Shown here: positions 12,426 through 15,683 of the stretch, piece by piece
How the letters are laid out: the number at the start of each line of letters is the position of its first letter
Numbering within the stretch: position 1 is the first letter of the stretch
From: JBOGTC01 sp050692055
Lineage (GTDB): Bacteria > Chloroflexota > Limnocylindria > QHBO01
Assembly: GCA_050692055.1 (NCBI GenBank)
Contig: JBOGTC010000129.1
Location: 1-15,683, forward strand
Reading direction: 5' to 3'
DNA length: 15,683 nt
Program-made: the position numbers and the translations under genes
The notes under the pieces: generated by a model
The model's input: the letters and a program-made list of their open reading frames with translations, nothing else
Databases searched by the model: none
Told to the model about the DNA's origin: nothing

Positions 12426-14515
12426 CTTTCTCTCTCCTTCAGCTCAACCCCCGCCAACAGCTTCCGGAAGGCCTGCTCGTCGAGCACGGTCACGCCGAGC
12501 TGCTCCGCCTTCGCCAGCTTGCTTCCCGCCTTCTCGCCGGCGACGACGTAGTCGGTCTTCTTGCTGACTGACCCGGCGGCGTGCCCACCGGCGACCCGGA
12601 TCGCCTCTTCCGCCTCCTCGCGGCTGAACGCCGGAAGCGTGCCGGTCACGACAAGGGTCTTGCCCGCCAACGGGCCTCCAGGGGCCGATGTCCCGGCATC
12701 ACTCGGCGCGGGGACCTCGGCCCTTACCCCTGCTGCCACCAGCCGATCGAGCGTCCGGCTCGTGTGCTCGTCATCGAAGAAGCGGGCGATCGCCTCGGCC
12801 ACCACGGCTCCGATGCCGCACACCGTCACCAGCTCCTCGGCCGATGCGCCGCGCAGCCGATCGGCGACGCGGCGCGTCCAGGATTGCTCATCCTCGTCGG
12901 CCTCGCGCGGCGTCTCGGAGGCGAGCCAGGCGGCCAAGTCGATCGCCGTCTGGTACCCGACGTGGCGGATGCCGAGCGAGTTGACGATGCGGTGCAGCGG
13001 CCGCTGTCGCGCGCCTTCAATGGCAGCGTGGAGGTTCTCGGCGGACTTTCGCGCGAATCGGTCCAGGCCCTCGAGGGTCTCGAGGTCGAGACGGAAAATG
13101 TCCGCCGGCTCGCGGACCAGCTCGCGCTCGACGAGCTGGACCATGACCGCATAGCCGAGCCCCTCGATGTCCATGCCGCCGCGACCGACGAAATGAAGCA
13201 GCGTTCCCATCCGCTGCGCCGGGCACCAGGGATTCGGACAGCGGTAGACGACCTCCTTCTCCTCGCGCACGACATCGGTGCCGCAGGCCGGACAGGTCGA
13301 GGGCATCTCCCACACGCTCTCGCTGCCGTCTCGTCCGTCGGCCACCGGGCCGATGACGTCGGGGATGACGTCGCCGGCGCGCTGGATGACCACGGTGTCG
13401 CCCACCCGCACGTCGCGGCGGCGGATCTCGTCCACGTTGTGGAGCGTGGCGTTGCGGATCGTCGTTCCACCGACGTGGACCGGAGTCACGTGCGCCACCG
13501 GCGTGAGCGCGCCGGTGCGGCCGACGTAGACCTCGATCGACTCCAGCTTCGTCGTCGCCTGCTCCGCGGGGAACTTGAACGCGGTCGCCCAGCGCGGGGC
13601 GCGGGCCACGAAACCGAGCCGTTGCTGCTGCTCCAGCGGGTCGACCTTCACGACCACGCCATCGGTCTCGTAGTCGAGCTCACGCCTGGCCTCGGCCCAT
13701 GTCCGGGTGTAGCCGATGACCTCGTCGATGCCGCTCACGCGCTGCACGTGGGGATTGACCGGAAAGCCCAGCTCACGGAGCAGGTCGAGTGATGCGTGGT
13801 GGCTCGTCACGCCCTCGGCGCCGACGAGCTGGTAGCACCACAGCGACAGGCGCCGGCCGGCCGTGACGCCCGGATCCTTCTGGCGCACGGTGCCGGCAGC
13901 GGTGTTGCGGGCGTTTGCGTAAAGCGGCCTGCCGGCCTGCTCCAGCTGCTCGTTCAGGGCGGCGAAGGCGGCACGCGGCATGAAGACCTCGCCCCGCACC
14001 TCCAGGCGCTCGCCAGGCGGATCGGCGCGGAGCCGCAGCGGGACGGCGCGAACCGTCCGCAGGTTCGGGGTCACGTCCTCGCCGGTCGTGCCGTCGCCGC
14101 GGGTCGCGCCACGGACGAAGGCCCGGCCCTCGTACCGCAGGCTCACGGCAAGACCGTCGATCTTCAGCTCGCAGACGTAGCCGACGGCCGGGTCGCCGAC
14201 GCCGAGACCGAGGCCCCGGCGCACGCGCGCGTCGAAGTCACGCAGCTCGTCCTCGCCGAAGGCGTTGCCCAGCGAGAGCATCGGCACCTCGTGGCGCACG
14301 GACGGGAAGGCGCCGGAGACGGGCCCGCCCACGCGTTGCGTCGGCGAATCGGTGGTCGCCAGCTCCGGATGCGCGGCCTCCAGCTCGGTCAGCTCGCGGA
14401 AGAGCCGGTCGTAGTCGGCATCCGAGATGGTGGGGGCGTCGAGGACGTGATACTGGTGGTTCGCCTCGTCGATCGCGTTGCGCAGCTCGGCGGCGCGCGC
14501 TGCGGGGTCGGTCAT
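12422..14515 (-). CDS. ligA: NAD-dependent DNA ligase LigA
   Basis: LigA seals nicks in duplex DNA during replication and repair using NAD+. 697 residues, within the usual 660-720. Domains in order: Ia NAD-binding (AIDEANHQYHVLDAPTISDA); adenylation domain with nucleophile Lys118 in CELKIDGLAVSLRYEG and a second conserved Lys290 (DGVVVKVD); OB-fold (VGRTGALTPVAHVTPVHVGG, then TTIRNATLHN); a four-Cys zinc finger (Cys408, 411, 426, 431); helix-hairpin-helix repeats (ESLGI-like IVNSLGIRHVGYQTAIDLAA and VCGIGAVVAEAIARF); and a C-terminal BRCT domain (about 615-690) starting LAGKTLVVTGTLPAFSREEA. All key residues are present. The ATG at 14513-14515 overlaps the stop of the upstream DinB-like gene by 4 nt (ATGA). 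Confidence 0.98.
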   Translation of the reverse strand: MTDPAARAAELRNAIDEANHQYHVLDAPTISDADYDRLFRELTELEAAHPELATTDSPTQRVGGPVSGAFPSVRHEVPMLSLGNAFGEDELRDFDARVRRGLGLGVGDPAVGYVCELKIDGLAVSLRYEGRAFVRGATRGDGTTGEDVTPNLRTVRAVPLRLRADPPGERLEVRGEVFMPRAAFAALNEQLEQAGRPLYANARNTAAGTVRQKDPGVTAGRRLSLWCYQLVGAEGVTSHHASLDLLRELGFPVNPHVQRVSGIDEVIGYTRTWAEARRELDYETDGVVVKVDPLEQQQRLGFVARAPRWATAFKFPAEQATTKLESIEVYVGRTGALTPVAHVTPVHVGGTTIRNATLHNVDEIRRRDVRVGDTVVIQRAGDVIPDVIGPVADGRDGSESVWEMPSTCPACGTDVVREEKEVVYRCPNPWCPAQRMGTLLHFVGRGGMDIEGLGYAVMVQLVERELVREPADIFRLDLETLEGLDRFARKSAENLHAAIEGARQRPLHRIVNSLGIRHVGYQTAIDLAAWLASETPREADEDEQSWTRRVADRLRGASAEELVTVCGIGAVVAEAIARFFDDEHTSRTLDRLVAAGVRAEVPAPSDAGTSAPGGPLAGKTLVVTGTLPAFSREEAEEAIRVAGGHAAGSVSKKTDYVVAGEKAGSKLAKAEQLGVTVLDEQAFRKLLAGVELKERER

Positions 14516-14988
14516 TCGCCGAACCAGGCGGCCAGGTGAGCGGCGTGCTCGGCATAGTGGTCCGACCCGTCATAGCGCACAACTCCCTCCACGGTGTCAC
14601 CGTTGCCGAGCCGCAGGTCCAGGAGCGCCGGATCCAGGGAGGCGAGGCGCTCCCGGAAGTCGGCGAATGCGCGCTGCTCGCGCGCTCGGGCGGCGCCTGG
14701 ACTCAGAGCCTGCGCCTCCTCCGTGACACGCGCATTCATTGCATCGGTCTGGGCGGTACTGTACGCAAAGGCCTCGCCCCGCTCCGAAGCCGCCAGCTCC
14801 AGCGCCTCCGCCCCGTGCTCGCTCCAGAACGCGAGGTGCACCACGAGATCACGGGCGCTCCATGCCTCCACCACGCCGGGCGCAAGCAGGAGCTCGGGCT
14901 CGACCGCCTCGAAGCCGTCCAGGAAAGCCTGACGCTCCCGGTCGAGCTCGTCCAGCAGCACCTGGAGGCGATCCGCGCCGTCCGTCAT
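14512..14988 (-). CDS. DinB-like four-helix-bundle protein, second of a tandem pair
   Basis: 158 residues. DinB/YfiT-type proteins are metal-binding four-helix bundles; many are thiol-dependent transferases. The usual three-His metal site is visible: His51 (ARDLVVHLAFW) and His144/His148 in SDHYAEHAAHL. Helix text: LQVLLDELDRERQAFLDGFE and FADFRERLASLDPALLDLRL. It is a paralogue of its upstream neighbour: AWSARDLVVHLAFW matches EWSVRELIAHLGYW, and SLDPALLDLRL matches LLDPSLLDTRL. ATGA overlaps (4 nt) occur at both ends, with the upstream DinB-like gene and with ligA. The ATG is at 14986-14988, without a strong Shine-Dalgarno site. The cofactor and substrate are unknown. Confidence 0.85.
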   Translation of the reverse strand: MTDGADRLQVLLDELDRERQAFLDGFEAVEPELLLAPGVVEAWSARDLVVHLAFWSEHGAEALELAASERGEAFAYSTAQTDAMNARVTEEAQALSPGAARAREQRAFADFRERLASLDPALLDLRLGNGDTVEGVVRYDGSDHYAEHAAHLAAWFGE

Positions 14989-15482
14989 GCGCCGTCTGAC
15001 TTCGCAAGCGCGCGCAGATTCGCGACGTGCTCGCGGTAATGAACCGCTCCGTCCTCGCGAATCCCCGCCCCGAGCGTGCCCCAGCCGGCGAGCCGCGTGT
15101 CGAGCAGCGAGGGGTCGAGCAGCTCCAGGCGCTCGACGAGCGCGGCGAAGCTCGCCTCTTCGCGAGCCCGGACGGTGGCGAGGTCGGTCTCGCGTGCGAT
15201 GCGCGCCACGGTGGCGTTGCGAGCGTCCACCTCGCGATCGCCGACCTCGAACTCGGCGGCCCAGCCGCCCTCGACGGCATGGATGGCCTCGACGGCATGG
15301 CCCACCCAGTACCCGAGATGCGCGATCAGCTCGCGCACGCTCCACTCACCCATCGCACCCGGCTTGGTGAGCAGCCGCGGGTCGACGGCATCGAGCGCGG
15401 CGACGAACTCCGCGCGGGCCTCGAGCAGGTCCGCCAGCAGCTCGGCGACCGATGACACGCCGTTGTCGCCGATGGCAGCCAT
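14985..15482 (-). CDS. DinB-like four-helix-bundle protein, first of a tandem pair
   Basis: 165 residues. The same DinB-like plan as its downstream neighbour: EWSVRELIAHLGYWVGHAVE with His55, and AVHYREHVANLRAL with His148 and His152, giving a His3 metal site. A helix reads SVAELLADLLEARAEFVAAL. The start at 15480-15482 overlaps the pcrA stop by one base (TGATG), and GGAG lies eight bases upstream. The stop overlaps the next start by 4 nt. Its placement between a DNA helicase and a DNA ligase suggests only shared expression, not necessarily a repair role. Catalytic role unknown. Confidence 0.85.
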   Translation of the reverse strand: MAAIGDNGVSSVAELLADLLEARAEFVAALDAVDPRLLTKPGAMGEWSVRELIAHLGYWVGHAVEAIHAVEGGWAAEFEVGDREVDARNATVARIARETDLATVRAREEASFAALVERLELLDPSLLDTRLAGWGTLGAGIREDGAVHYREHVANLRALAKSDGA

Positions 15483-15683
15483 CAGGCTCGCTCCAGGCTC
15501 GCGTACGCCGCGATGAGCCGCTTCACCCCCTGGCCGACGAACGCCACCGTGACCTCCTCGTCACCCTTCACCAGCTGGCTGCTGACCACGATCCCCTCGC
15601 CGAAGCGGCGATGCCGCACCCGATCGCCCGCGGCCCACGTCAGGTCGGCCGTGCCCGCCTCGCCGCCACCCGCGGCCGAGAAC
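15482..15683 (-). CDS. pcrA: UvrD/PcrA-type ATP-dependent DNA helicase, C-terminal end only
   Basis: 67 complete codons including the stop are present (TGA, 15482-15484); the gene continues past the right edge. The text matches the conserved C-terminal tail of PcrA/UvrD: an Ala/Gly-rich linker, WAAGDRVRHRRFGEGIVVSS and then a beta-rich VTVAFVGQGVKRLIAAYASLE end. This Tudor-like C-terminal tail follows the SF1A motor domains and is known to interact with RNA polymerase and protein partners in PcrA. All helicase motifs lie outside the window. Position immediately upstream of ligA, with the DinB-like pair between, fits the common pcrA-ligA pairing. The pcrA versus uvrD name rests on that context. 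Confidence 0.88.
   Translation of the reverse strand, partial: FSAAGGGEAGTADLTWAAGDRVRHRRFGEGIVVSSQLVKGDEEVTVAFVGQGVKRLIAAYASLERA

Noticed and set aside
12581..13792. A 403-residue + strand open frame opposite ligA
   Set aside because: LigA on the minus strand is unambiguous with all catalytic residues; this is a shadow.

Overview
The window is a very GC-rich stretch (about 70% G+C by eye) of a bacterial chromosome with tightly packed genes. The gene mix suggests a high-GC Gram-positive-like or Chloroflexota bacterium, possibly an uncultured one: an F420-type luciferase-like oxidoreductase, DinB-like proteins, a DUF1684 protein, pcrA and NAD-dependent ligA with gatCA nearby, and a huge cyclase/ATPase regulator. 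The lineage is inferred from gene content and order only; there is no rRNA or other phylogenetic marker here.

Layout, left to right. (1) 2-220: the 3' end of an IS110-family transposase on the + strand, cut by the window edge. It is followed at 241-370 by a palindromic four-unit repeat. (2) 522-5155, all on the minus strand and read leftward: gatC, gatA, a degenerate PD-(D/E)XK-like protein, a DUF1684 protein and a DUF6812-like protein. A second copy of the four-unit repeat (4678-4829) lies between gatC and gatA. (3) 5265-7119, + strand: an alpha/beta hydrolase and a TTG-started F420-dependent-type oxidoreductase, one base apart. (4) 7126-8157, minus strand: a tandem GNAT acetyltransferase. 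(5) 8222-11910, + strand: a giant signalling gene, class III nucleotide cyclase + AAA/STAND-like ATPase + helical repeats + family 5 solute-binding domain. It is broken in this sequence by a one-base frameshift in a G-run at 9559-9563. (6) 11907-15683, minus strand: a very compact operon read leftward, pcrA (3' end only), two tandem DinB-like genes, ligA and an OsmC-family gene, with every junction overlapping by 1 or 4 nt.

Functionally, the right-hand operon combines DNA unwinding and nick sealing (PcrA, LigA) with small putative thiol/stress enzymes (DinB-like, OsmC). The left block supplies the amidotransferase used for Asn-tRNA/Gln-tRNA synthesis, followed by poorly known lineage proteins.

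The two most unusual things are the cyclase-ATPase-SBP5 architecture, which looks like a cytoplasmic ligand sensor fused to a second-messenger enzyme, and the pair of four-unit palindromic repeats. One of those repeats abuts the IS110 remnant, which recalls the known habit of some IS110/IS1111 elements of inserting into REP-like palindromes.
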